Shown: positions 1-8,661 of the stretch, in pieces
Layout: each line of letters opens with the position of its first letter
How positions within the stretch are numbered: position 1 is the first letter of the stretch
NCBI GenBank assembly: GCA_002321305.1
Contig: DCMF01000112.1
Coordinates: forward strand, 1 to 8,696
Direction of reading: 5' to 3'
Source of the DNA: Verrucomicrobia bacterium UBA1629
GTDB taxonomy: Bacteria; Verrucomicrobiota; Kiritimatiellia; RFP12; UBA1067
Length of the DNA: 8,696 nucleotides
Made by a program: the position numbers and the translations under genes
The notes under the pieces: generated by a model
Seen by the model: only the letters and a program-made list of their open reading frames with translations
The model's database searches: none
Told to the model about the DNA's origin: nothing

Positions 1-71
1 GGGTCTTCGCCGACCGTGTAGGTCAGCACGTCGGAGTCGATGGTGTTGTCGGTGATGGTCTGCTTCTTCAT
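1..71 (-). CDS. N-terminal fragment of a lyase-like protein, possibly argininosuccinate lyase
   Basis: The first 23-24 codons are visible; the gene continues past the left edge. The start is ATG at 69-71. It is preceded by a purine-rich GAGGAAAGGA ribosome-binding site and, 20 nt upstream of the ATG, by a perfect extended -10. The peptide begins MKKQTITDNTIDSDVL and continues into TYTVGEDP. A T-V-G-x-D segment near the N-terminus recalls argininosuccinate lyases of the fumarase/aspartase superfamily (ArgH, which splits argininosuccinate into arginine and fumarate), where a similar F-T-V-G-x-D precedes a conserved Leu-Asp. This is only a suggestion: no catalytic residue is visible. The gene follows potC on the same strand but has its own promoter, so it is probably a separate transcription unit. 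Confidence 0.45.
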   Translation of the reverse strand, partial: MKKQTITDNTIDSDVLTYTVGED

Positions 72-91
72 GGCGTCCTTTCCTCGTGCGC

Positions 92-100
92 ATTATAGCA
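92..100 (-). promoter_or_regulatory. Extended -10 promoter for the left-edge gene
   Basis: On the minus strand this reads TGC-TATAAT (hexamer at 92-97), an exact sigma70 extended -10. No TTGACA-like hexamer lies 16-18 bp upstream. Initiation about 7 nt downstream would give a leader of only ~14 nt that begins at the GAGGAAAGGA ribosome-binding site. It is one of five copies of the same motif in this window. Confidence 0.75.
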
Positions 101-108
101 CATTTCCG

Positions 109-144
109 GCAGGGGGATGCAGCCGCGCACGCCGGCCTCCCTGC
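109..144 (-). terminator. Weak hairpin after potC, possible terminator
   Basis: GCAGGG at 109-114 can pair with CCCTGC at 139-144, and a small inner GCCG/CGGC stem (122-125 with 133-136) can form inside. This lies 7 nt beyond the potC stop and just upstream of the next promoter, where a terminator would be expected. There is no T-tract, so a canonical intrinsic terminator is not supported. Confidence 0.25.
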
Positions 145-150
145 GCCCGC

Positions 151-972
151 TCATCGCCGGCGGGCGGCGGGGGCCTTGCCCGTCAGCAGCTTGGAGATCC
201 CGACAAGCGTGCAGGTGAAGATCAGCATCAGCGTCGAGAGCGCGAAGACGCTCGGCAGGTTGCGCGAGTGCTTCGTCATCGAGCTCACGTACGTCGGGAA
301 GGTGTTCGTGCCCGCGCCGTTCACAAACGACGTGATGACGACGTCGTCGATCGACAGCGTGAACGCGAGCAGCCCGCCCGCGATGATGCCCGGCAGCAGG
401 ATCGGCAGCTCGACCTTGAAGAACGTGTACCACGGCCCCGCGCCGAGGTCATACGCCGCCTCGACGATGCGGTCGTCGAAGTCCTGCAGGCGCGCCAGCA
501 CCGTCATGACGACATACGAGACGCAGAACGTCACGTGCGCGATCAGGATCGTCCAGAACCCGCAGTCGACCTTCGCCGCGACGAAGAGCATCAGGAGCGA
601 AATGCCGATCAGGATGTCCGGCATGACGAGCGGCGTGTAGACGAGCGCGTGGTGGATCGTCTGGAGCCGCCCCTTCCAGCGGTGCAGCGCGAGCGCGGCC
701 GTCGTGCCGAGGACGCAGGAGACGAGCGTCGCGAGTCCCGCGATGGTGAGCGAGAGCCAGAAGCTCTGCAGGAGCGGCTTCACCGCGTAGCTGCCGGAGA
801 AGATCTGCTCGTACCACTTCGTCGTCAGGCCGAGGAAGTGGCCGCGCGCGTCGAGGAAGCTCATCGTCGTGCCGTTCGGGACGAACCCGTAGGCGACGAC
901 CAGCACGATCGGCACGTAGAGGAACGCGAGCACGAAGCCGAGGACGGCGACGGAAAAGAGCGAGCGCTTCAT
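151..972 (-). CDS. potC: Spermidine/putrescine ABC transporter permease PotC
   Basis: The product is a 273-aa inner-membrane permease of the polyamine ABC importer, the second of two transmembrane subunits. It begins with a hydrophobic segment (about residues 5-29), followed by several further hydrophobic helices. The cytoplasmic EAA loop that docks on the ATPase is clear at 171-190 (EAAYDLGAGPWYTFFKVELP). The following segment LSIDDVVITSFV (206-217) closely resembles PotC of Enterobacteria. The ATG at 970-972 overlaps the potB TGA as ATGA, so translation is probably coupled to potB. The C-terminus is short and basic (APAARRR). Length is close to typical PotC (~264 aa). It is the last gene of potABC. 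Substrate assignment rests on family resemblance; other polyamine or opine-type uptake systems share this architecture. Confidence 0.93.
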   Translation of the reverse strand: MKRSLFSVAVLGFVLAFLYVPIVLVVAYGFVPNGTTMSFLDARGHFLGLTTKWYEQIFSGSYAVKPLLQSFWLSLTIAGLATLVSCVLGTTAALALHRWKGRLQTIHHALVYTPLVMPDILIGISLLMLFVAAKVDCGFWTILIAHVTFCVSYVVMTVLARLQDFDDRIVEAAYDLGAGPWYTFFKVELPILLPGIIAGGLLAFTLSIDDVVITSFVNGAGTNTFPTYVSSMTKHSRNLPSVFALSTLMLIFTCTLVGISKLLTGKAPAARRR

Positions 973-1961
973 CGGCCGCCTCCCGAGACCATGAGCCGCG
1001 CCGTCTGCGCGTCGAGCCGCTTGCGGTCGCGCGCGTCCTGCCGCCTCTTCCACCACATCGCGAGCGCAAGCGGCACGAGGACCGAGACGGCCATCAGCGT
1101 CGCGAGCGCGCTCGCGTGCGGGATGTTGCGGTTCTGGATCGCGCGCATGAAGATCTTGTTGCCGATCAGCACGCAGTTCGTGCCGCCGAGCATCTGCGGG
1201 ATCACGTAGGAGCCGATCGCCGGGATGAACACCATCAGGATCGCCGAGACGACGCCCTGGCGGATGCCGGGGATGAAGATCTTGCGGAAGGCGTAGAAGT
1301 TCTTCGCGCCGAGGTCGCGCGCCGCCTCCAGGAGCGCGAAGTCGAACTTCTCCGCCGCCGAGTAGATCGGCATGATCGCGAACGGCAGGAACGAGTAGAC
1401 CGAGACGAGGACGACCGCCGCCTCGGAGTCGAGAATCGTCGAGCTCGCAGGGTCGACGTGCCCGGCGGACGCGAAGCCGATCCAGACGAGCGCGTGCTGG
1501 ACGAATCCCGGCAGCCAGTCGAAGAGCCATTCGCGCGTCTGGAGCCAGACGAGGTAGCAGGACTGCAGCCAGCCGTCGGGATGCAGCATCGTCTTCCACG
1601 CGAAGACGCGCACGACGAAGCTCGTCCAGAACGGCAGCATGATCGACCCGGCGACGATCGCGCGCCACTTCGTGTTCATGCGGGCGATCGCGTAGGCGCA
1701 GGGCAGCGCGAGGACGATCGACCAGACCGTGATCTCGAAGGAGATGCGCAGCGTGTTCCAGACGATCGCCGGATAGTCCGGGTCGACGAGCTCGCGCCAC
1801 GTCGACATCGACCAGTCGCCGACGCCGCCGGAGGCGTCATGCCCGTGGAACGTGAACGCGAGCACGATCACCGCCGGCACCGCGAAGAACAGCGCGAGCC
1901 ACAGGAAGCTCGGCGCGGTCACGAGCCATTCGGCCTTCCGCGACCGCAGCGGATTCTCCAT
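969..1961 (-). CDS. potB: Spermidine/putrescine ABC transporter permease PotB
   Basis: The product is a 330-aa permease that pairs with PotC to form the membrane channel of a polyamine importer. The first membrane helix is at about residues 12-36. The EAA motif that contacts PotA is at 212-231 (EAARDLGAKNFYAFRKIFIP). SYVIPQMLGG (251-260) is typical of this subunit. I chose ATG at 1959-1961 because GGAGGG lies 7 nt upstream; an in-frame GTG at 1983-1985 would add eight residues but has poorer spacing. The protein is longer than E. coli PotB (~275 aa). Much of the excess is a Trp-rich segment at about 131-180, between membrane helices, predicted outside the cytoplasm. The tail after the last helix is long and basic. 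It lies 116 nt downstream of potA and overlaps potC by 4 nt. Confidence 0.93.
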   Translation of the reverse strand: MENPLRSRKAEWLVTAPSFLWLALFFAVPAVIVLAFTFHGHDASGGVGDWSMSTWRELVDPDYPAIVWNTLRISFEITVWSIVLALPCAYAIARMNTKWRAIVAGSIMLPFWTSFVVRVFAWKTMLHPDGWLQSCYLVWLQTREWLFDWLPGFVQHALVWIGFASAGHVDPASSTILDSEAAVVLVSVYSFLPFAIMPIYSAAEKFDFALLEAARDLGAKNFYAFRKIFIPGIRQGVVSAILMVFIPAIGSYVIPQMLGGTNCVLIGNKIFMRAIQNRNIPHASALATLMAVSVLVPLALAMWWKRRQDARDRKRLDAQTARLMVSGGGR

Positions 1962-2077
1962 CTTCTTTCCCTCCACCGTGTCCACCTCTTTCCTTGCTTA
2001 CCGACCCTCTTCCTTCTTCCGTCTCACTTCTTCCTTCTTACTTTGTACTGCTTCCTTCTCGCTTCTTCCCTATCCCC
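1962..2077 (-). other. Purine-rich spacer between potA and potB
   Basis: On the coding strand this 116-nt spacer is about 85% A+G, built from irregular iterations of AGAAGGAAG and GAAGAAG. It contains no TATAAT-type promoter and no hairpin that I can see. The end next to potB supplies GGAGGG, which serves as the potB ribosome-binding site. It looks like a degenerate microsatellite. Any role in expression, such as an unstructured ribosome landing site, is inference. Confidence 0.7.
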
Positions 2078-3178
2078 CTACACCTCCACCATGTACCCGT
2101 CGTCCGGGTGCCACCAGACGAAGACCTCGTCGTTCCACGTGATCGGCTCCTGGTCGAGGAGGAAGCGCGAGTGCGGCTTCAGCGCCGAGATCCGCAGCTG
2201 GCTCGACTTGAGCCAGTACTTCGTGTAGACGCCCTGGTAGACGATGTCCTTGACGACGGACGGGAAGACGTTGATCGACGCGCCCTTCTCCGGCGTCGGC
2301 GGCGCGAGCGTGACGCGGATCTTCTCCGGCCGCACGGACAGGTCGACGCGCTGCCCGACCGCGAGCCGCTTGTCGTTGTACGCCTTGATCTGCGGGAAGC
2401 CCTCGGCCTGGATGTAGCAGTAGTCGCCCTCGACCGAGACGATCTCGCCGGAGAAGAAGTTCGTGTCGCCGATGAACGACGCGACAAAGCGCGTCGCCGG
2501 CGCCTCGTAGATCTGCGCCGGGCCCGCGAGCTGCTCGACCGTCCCCTTGTTGATGACGGCGATGCGGTCCGAGAGCGACATCGCCTCGCCCTGGTCGTGC
2601 GTGACGTAGAGGAAGGTGATGCCGACCTGGTCGTGGATCGTGTCAAGCTCCAGCAGCATGTGCTGGCGGAGCTTCAGGTCGAGCGCCGCGAGCGGCTCGT
2701 CGAGCAGCAGCACCTGCGGACGGTCCACGAGCGCGCGGGCGATGGCGACGCGCTGCTTCTGCCCGCCCGAGAGCTGGTTCGGGTACTTCCACGCCTGGTC
2801 GGAAAGCTGGATCATCTCCAGGATCTCGTCCACCCGCTCCTCGATCTCGTCCTTCGGCTTCTTCGCGAGCGTGAGCGAGAACGCGATGTTGTCCCAGACC
2901 GTCATCGTCGGGAAGAGCGCGTAGTTCTGGAAGACGGTGTGGACGCGCCGCTGGTTCGGCGGCAGGTCCGTGATGTCGCGCCCTTCGAGGTAGATGCGCC
3001 CCGAATCGGGCCGCTCGAAGCCGCCGAGCATGCGCAGCAACGTCGTCTTCCCGCACCCGGAAGGCCCGAGCAGCGAGAAGAACTCGCCCTTCTTCACCGT
3101 CAGCGAGACGTCATTGACCGCCGTCAGCGCCCCGAAGCGCTTCGTCACGTGGTCGAATACGAGGAAGTCGTCTTTCAT
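2078..3178 (-). CDS. potA: Spermidine/putrescine ABC transporter ATP-binding protein PotA
   Basis: The product is a 366-aa ATPase that powers polyamine import. All ABC motifs are intact: Walker A GPSGCGKT (38-45), Q-loop FQNYALFP (83-90), signature LSGGQKQR (136-143), Walker B VLLLDEP (156-162) and switch histidine in THDQ (193-196). About 120 C-terminal residues (from ~240) form the TOBE-type regulatory domain usual in PotA/MalK-class proteins, including SVRPEKIR. The length is typical for PotA (~370 aa). The start at ATG 3176-3178 is well fixed because MKDDFLVFDHVTKRFG aligns directly with family N-termini. Only 8 nt separate this ATG from the -10 box, so the transcript should be essentially leaderless, and no Shine-Dalgarno is present. 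It is the first gene of potABC; no potD follows. Confidence 0.96.
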   Translation of the reverse strand: MKDDFLVFDHVTKRFGALTAVNDVSLTVKKGEFFSLLGPSGCGKTTLLRMLGGFERPDSGRIYLEGRDITDLPPNQRRVHTVFQNYALFPTMTVWDNIAFSLTLAKKPKDEIEERVDEILEMIQLSDQAWKYPNQLSGGQKQRVAIARALVDRPQVLLLDEPLAALDLKLRQHMLLELDTIHDQVGITFLYVTHDQGEAMSLSDRIAVINKGTVEQLAGPAQIYEAPATRFVASFIGDTNFFSGEIVSVEGDYCYIQAEGFPQIKAYNDKRLAVGQRVDLSVRPEKIRVTLAPPTPEKGASINVFPSVVKDIVYQGVYTKYWLKSSQLRISALKPHSRFLLDQEPITWNDEVFVWWHPDDGYMVEV

Positions 3179-3186
3179 GGTCGCGC

Positions 3187-3195
3187 ATTATACCA
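3187..3195 (-). promoter_or_regulatory. Extended -10 promoter of potABC
   Basis: On the minus strand this reads TGG-TATAAT (hexamer at 3187-3192), preceded by TTTA. Only the 8 nt GCGCGACC lie between the hexamer and the potA ATG, so initiation at the usual distance puts the 5' end within about 3 nt of the start codon. No -35 match is seen. It sits 32 bp after the uvrD stop, leaving little room for a terminator between the units. Confidence 0.85.
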
Positions 3196-3224
3196 TAAAC
3201 GGGCGGCCAAAAACGGACGAAGAT

Positions 3225-5345
3225 TCAGTGCCGCCACGTCGTGCGCGTGACCGGCGCCGAACCACCCGACGAACGCCCGCCGCTTCCGTAGCCGCCACGG
3301 CTCCCGTACCCGCCGCCGTACCCGCCGCGTGACGCACCGCCGCTTCCGTAGCCGCCACGTGACGCGCCATAGCCGCCGCCGTACCCGCCGCCGTAGGCCG
3401 GCGGCAGGCCCGCCACGCGCCGGACGGTCACGAGCTGCGGCGGGATCTCCTTCAGGAAGACGGACGCCTCGACGGGGAACATCCCGCCGTCCGGCGTCTT
3501 GCGCATCTGCGGCGAGAACAGGTAGAGCGCGTCCTTCGCGCGCGTGACGACGACGTAGAAGAGCCGCCGCTCCTCGTCCATGCGCCCTTCCTCGACGGCC
3601 TTGCCGGACGGGAAGAGCCCCTCGGAGAGCCACGGCACGAAGACGACCGGCCACTCCATTCCCTTCGCCTGGTGGATCGTCGAAAGCGTCAGGCGGTCGA
3701 GCGTCGGGTCGTTCTTCCTGACGTCGAGGTTCGTCATGAGCGCGACGTCCGAGAGGAACGCCTCCAGCCCGCCCTCGTTGCCGGCGATCTGCGCGGCAAG
3801 CTCCTTGAGGTCGGCGAGACGGTCTTCGGCTTCCGCGTCGTCCCACGCCTTGCGCAGGTAGTCCTCGTAAAAGAGGTCGCAGAAGTCCTCGATCAGCTCG
3901 CCGACCTCGTCCGCCGCGAGATGGTCGTAGGCGCATTCGAGGCACTTCGCGAGCGGCGGCCACACGGGCTTCGCCTTCGCGCCCAGCAGCTTGCCGAGCG
4001 CGTCGCGGCACTCCTTCGAGCGTCCGTCGAAGCTGCGGCCGAGCTTCTCCCAGTAGGTCTTCGCGCTCTTCTCGCCGACGCCCGGCAGCAGCTCGACGAA
4101 GCGCAGGAAGGACAGCTCGTCCGCCGGATTGACGACGAGCCGCAGGTAGGCGAGGACGTCCTTCACGTGGATCTGCTCGAAGACGCCGACGCCGGACGTG
4201 ATGCGGAACGGCACCTTCAGCCGCGCGAGCGCCAGCTGCACGTCGATGGACTGGAAATGGCTGCGGTAGAGGACGGCCATGTCGCTGTAGCGGTAGCCGA
4301 GGTCATGCGCCTGCACGACGAGCTTGTGGATCTCGTTCGCCATCGTCTTCGCGTCGTAGACCCGGTAGACGACCGGCTTCTCGCCGCGCCCGCCGCGAAA
4401 CGCGCGGAGCGTCTTCTCGAACTGCTGCGGCGCGTCCTTCATGACGACGTTCGCGACGTCGAGGACTTCCGGCACCGAGCGGTAGTTGCGCTCCAGCTTG
4501 ATCGTGCGGCAGCCCGCCCAGCGGCGCGGGAACTCCAGGATGTTCTCGATCTGCGCGCCGCGCCACGTGTAGATGCACTGGAAGTCGTCGCCCACGGCGA
4601 GGATGTTGCGGTGCTTCGCCGCGAGGATGTCCGTGAACTCGGCCTGCAGGCCGTTCGTGTCCTGGTACTCGTCGACGAGCACGTAGAGGAAATGCTCCTG
4701 CAGCATCTCGCGGACGCGCGCCGTCTTCTCGCTCGTGAGGAGCTTCAGGCCGTTCACGAGGAGGTCGTCGAAGTCCATCGCGCCAAGCTCGCGCTTGCGC
4801 GCCGCGTACTTCGCGGCGACCTCGGCGACCTTCTCCGGATCGACCCCCGCCGCCTTCGTGAGCCACCGCCGGGCGATGTCCTCGACGGCGCGGCGCTCGT
4901 TCGCCGCCTCGGAGATCATCTTCGCGACGAGATCCTTCTTCACGAAGTCCTTCGGATCCTTCACCGTCGTCTTGATGAGGTCGCCGATCAGCTTCTTCTG
5001 GTCGTCCTCGTCGAGGATCTGGAAGCCCGGCGCATAGCCGAGGCCCGCCCCGTAGCGGCGCAGGAGGCGCGCGCAGATCGAGTGGAACGTGCCCGACCAG
5101 ATGGACGAGACGGCGTCGCCGACGAGCTTCTCCGCCCGTTCGCGCATCTCGCGCGCGGCGCGGTTCGTGAAGGTCAGCAGGAGGATGCGGTCGGGCGCGA
5201 CGCCCCGTTCGATGAGGTACGCGACGCGGTGGACGAGCGTGCGGGTCTTGCCGGTGCCGGCCGCCGCGAGCACGAGCAGCGGCCCGTCGCCCGCCGTCGC
5301 CGCCGCGCACTGCTCGGGATTGAGGAGTTTCGAGAAATCTGTCAT
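3225..5345 (-). CDS. uvrD: UvrD/PcrA-family superfamily 1 DNA helicase with Gly/Tyr-rich tail
   Basis: The product is a 706-aa ATP-dependent 3'-5' DNA helicase used in repair and replication-fork maintenance. The motif set is complete: Q motif LNPEQ (8-12), Walker A AAAGTGKT (27-34), Ia LTFTNRAAREM (57-67), TFHS (86-89), Walker B VDEYQDT (224-230), III VGDDFQCIYTWRGA (251-264), IV LERNYRS (284-290), V STIHQAKGMEW (555-565) and VI EERRLFYVVVTRAKD (591-605). A 2B region (~375-550) is present. After ~650 the sequence becomes a disordered Gly/Tyr/Arg/Ser tail (YGGGYGGGYG, SRGGYGSGG repeated), where PcrA/UvrD usually carry a Tudor-like domain. ATG 5343-5345 is the start: the -10 box lies 16 nt upstream, inside any longer reading. 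The predicted leader (~10 nt) has no Shine-Dalgarno. UvrD, PcrA and Rep cannot be separated with certainty here. Confidence 0.93.
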   Translation of the reverse strand: MTDFSKLLNPEQCAAATAGDGPLLVLAAAGTGKTRTLVHRVAYLIERGVAPDRILLLTFTNRAAREMRERAEKLVGDAVSSIWSGTFHSICARLLRRYGAGLGYAPGFQILDEDDQKKLIGDLIKTTVKDPKDFVKKDLVAKMISEAANERRAVEDIARRWLTKAAGVDPEKVAEVAAKYAARKRELGAMDFDDLLVNGLKLLTSEKTARVREMLQEHFLYVLVDEYQDTNGLQAEFTDILAAKHRNILAVGDDFQCIYTWRGAQIENILEFPRRWAGCRTIKLERNYRSVPEVLDVANVVMKDAPQQFEKTLRAFRGGRGEKPVVYRVYDAKTMANEIHKLVVQAHDLGYRYSDMAVLYRSHFQSIDVQLALARLKVPFRITSGVGVFEQIHVKDVLAYLRLVVNPADELSFLRFVELLPGVGEKSAKTYWEKLGRSFDGRSKECRDALGKLLGAKAKPVWPPLAKCLECAYDHLAADEVGELIEDFCDLFYEDYLRKAWDDAEAEDRLADLKELAAQIAGNEGGLEAFLSDVALMTNLDVRKNDPTLDRLTLSTIHQAKGMEWPVVFVPWLSEGLFPSGKAVEEGRMDEERRLFYVVVTRAKDALYLFSPQMRKTPDGGMFPVEASVFLKEIPPQLVTVRRVAGLPPAYGGGYGGGYGASRGGYGSGGASRGGYGGGYGSRGGYGSGGRSSGGSAPVTRTTWRH
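3261..3398 (-). repeat. Imperfect repeats encoding the Gly/Tyr-rich helicase tail
   Basis: This segment encodes helicase residues 650-695. A 23-nt sequence is repeated exactly at 3277-3299 and 3337-3359, 60 nt (20 codons) apart, and encodes the two SRGGYGSGG blocks (662-670 and 682-690). Shorter GGY units fill the rest. The arrangement suggests growth by slippage or unequal recombination, so copy number may differ among relatives. Confidence 0.85.
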
Positions 5346-5361
5346 GGTTTTGGAGACGAAT

Positions 5362-5370
5362 ATTATACCA
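5362..5370 (-). promoter_or_regulatory. Extended -10 promoter of uvrD
   Basis: On the minus strand this reads TGG-TATAAT (hexamer at 5362-5367), preceded by ATT. The ATG of uvrD follows 16 nt after the hexamer, giving a predicted leader of about 10 nt. No -35 hexamer is apparent, and the -35 position falls inside a GC-rich hairpin (5377-5393). The TAA in this hexamer is also the stop codon of the upstream ruvA fragment. Confidence 0.82.
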
Positions 5371-5376
5371 AATGGG

Positions 5377-5393
5377 CCCTGCGCCGCGCAGGG
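5377..5393 (-). terminator. Perfect 7-bp GC hairpin upstream of uvrD
   Basis: CCCTGCG (5377-5383) and CGCAGGG (5387-5393) form a perfect stem with a 3-nt loop. The hairpin ends 7 nt before the uvrD extended -10 and lies 3' of valS and the ruvA fragment, so it may terminate that transcript. There is no T-tract, so termination would have to be of a non-canonical type. Confidence 0.4.
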
Positions 5394-5404
5394 GAGGCCC
5401 GGCA

Positions 5405-5429
5405 CAGGGCTTCGCGGAAGACAGCCCTG
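5405..5429 (-). repeat. Second inverted repeat in the valS-uvrD spacer
   Basis: CAGGGCT (5405-5411) and AGCCCTG (5423-5429) form a 7-bp stem with an 11-nt loop. It shares the CAGGG/CCCTG arms with the hairpin at 5377-5393, 11 bp away. It lies at the point where RuvA similarity ends, so it may mark a palindromic insertion or a terminator element. Confidence 0.5.
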
Positions 5430-5499
5430 CCGACGCCCGCCGCCTCAATGACGGCGCGCGTCGGCGACTTCTCGGCGAGAAGCCCCTTGACGTAGACGA

Positions 5500-8271
<2,772 letters not shown>

Positions 8272-8302
8272 AGTTTTTCGCATTTCTCTCTTGAAGTGCG
8301 GT

Positions 8303-8311
8303 ATTATAGCA
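8303..8311 (-). promoter_or_regulatory. Extended -10 promoter of valS
   Basis: On the minus strand this reads TGC-TATAAT (hexamer at 8303-8308), preceded by ATTA. It lies 31 nt before the preferred valS ATG, or 19 nt before the alternative ATG at 8281-8283. No -35 is evident. The short distance leaves no room for a T-box or other structured leader. Confidence 0.82.
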
Positions 8312-8597
8312 TAATCCGTGCCTGTCGCGCGTATGCACACCGAGGGTGCGACACGAAAGCCGTTTGCCCGTCGACAAAGTTCCATCCGCCACGGCACACG
8401 CGGCGACGATGCCATTCGCCGTATCATAATCATACCGCATTTTGCGCATCCGTCTTGCACAGGACGACGCCACAGGCGTCTCATTCGCCGACACTTGAAT
8501 GCGAACATGACGCTCCGCTCACGTGTTCCACTTCAACAGCCAAAGGCGACAGGGATACGAGATCAGACAAGAATTTTCCGCAGAGAGTTCTCATTTA
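8312..8597. other. Divergent intergenic region
   Basis: This ~286-bp stretch separates the valS promoter from the promoter of the right-edge gene. I see no convincing coding frame, tRNA or structured RNA. The only ordered element is a short perfect inverted repeat at 8466-8480. CATTCGCCG occurs twice (8413-8421 and 8482-8490), which may be chance. Confidence 0.6.
8466..8480. repeat. Perfect 6-3-6 inverted repeat, possible operator
   Basis: GACGCC-ACA-GGCGTC is a perfect inverted repeat, about 118 bp upstream of the right-edge -10 and about 158 bp upstream of the valS -10. It could be a regulator binding site or a chance palindrome in GC-rich DNA. Confidence 0.3.
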
Positions 8598-8606
8598 TGG
8601 TATAAT
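8598..8606 (+). promoter_or_regulatory. Extended -10 promoter of the right-edge gene
   Basis: TGG-TATAAT (hexamer at 8601-8606), preceded by TTTA, is identical over 13 bp (TTTATGGTATAAT) to the potABC promoter. No -35 is seen. It predicts a 5' leader of about 49 nt before the ATG at 8662, the longest leader in this window. Confidence 0.85.
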
Positions 8607-8661
8607 GTACGGCATCGGCACGAGAAGCGTCCGAAATGGCTAAAAAAGAAGGAGGATGGAC

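Noticed and set aside
40..1209. A 389-codon plus-strand open frame across the permease genes
   Set aside because: Low-complexity Arg/Asp/Glu-rich translation antisense to potC and potB, which are clearly real.
1962..1985. GTG start at 1983-1985 for PotB
   Set aside because: ATG 1959-1961 has GGAGGG at an ideal distance; the GTG start would place that ribosome-binding site inside the coding sequence.
5346..5405. Twenty-residue N-terminal extension of the helicase starting at 5405
   Set aside because: The extension would overlap the extended -10 promoter and the hairpins, has no family similarity, and the Q motif sits at the normal distance from ATG 5343-5345.
3672..5495. A 607-codon plus-strand open frame opposite the helicase gene
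   Set aside because: The same antisense effect: Arg/Leu/Val/Asp-rich, no domain, no ribosome-binding site, while the minus strand encodes a complete UvrD-type helicase.
8379..8387. GTTCCATCC, resembling a tRNA T-loop
   Set aside because: The flanking bases do not pair to form a T-arm and there is no acceptor or anticodon arm nearby.
8429..8437. TATGAT on the minus strand as a second valS promoter
   Set aside because: It lacks the TG of the extended -10 and differs from the hexamer that is exact in all five other sites.
8272..8508. N-terminal extension of ValS up to 8508
   Set aside because: It would span the valS promoter, and its residues do not resemble ValS; the family N-terminus begins at MDKQYDAK (or MRKTMDKQ).
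8272..8600. T-box riboswitch upstream of valS
   Set aside because: The valS -10 lies only 31 nt from the start codon, leaving no space for a T-box, and no T-box sequence is visible on the minus strand.
8318..8605. 95-codon plus-strand open frame in the divergent intergenic region
   Set aside because: Arg-rich composition, no ribosome-binding site, and it ends inside the right-edge promoter; no recognisable family.
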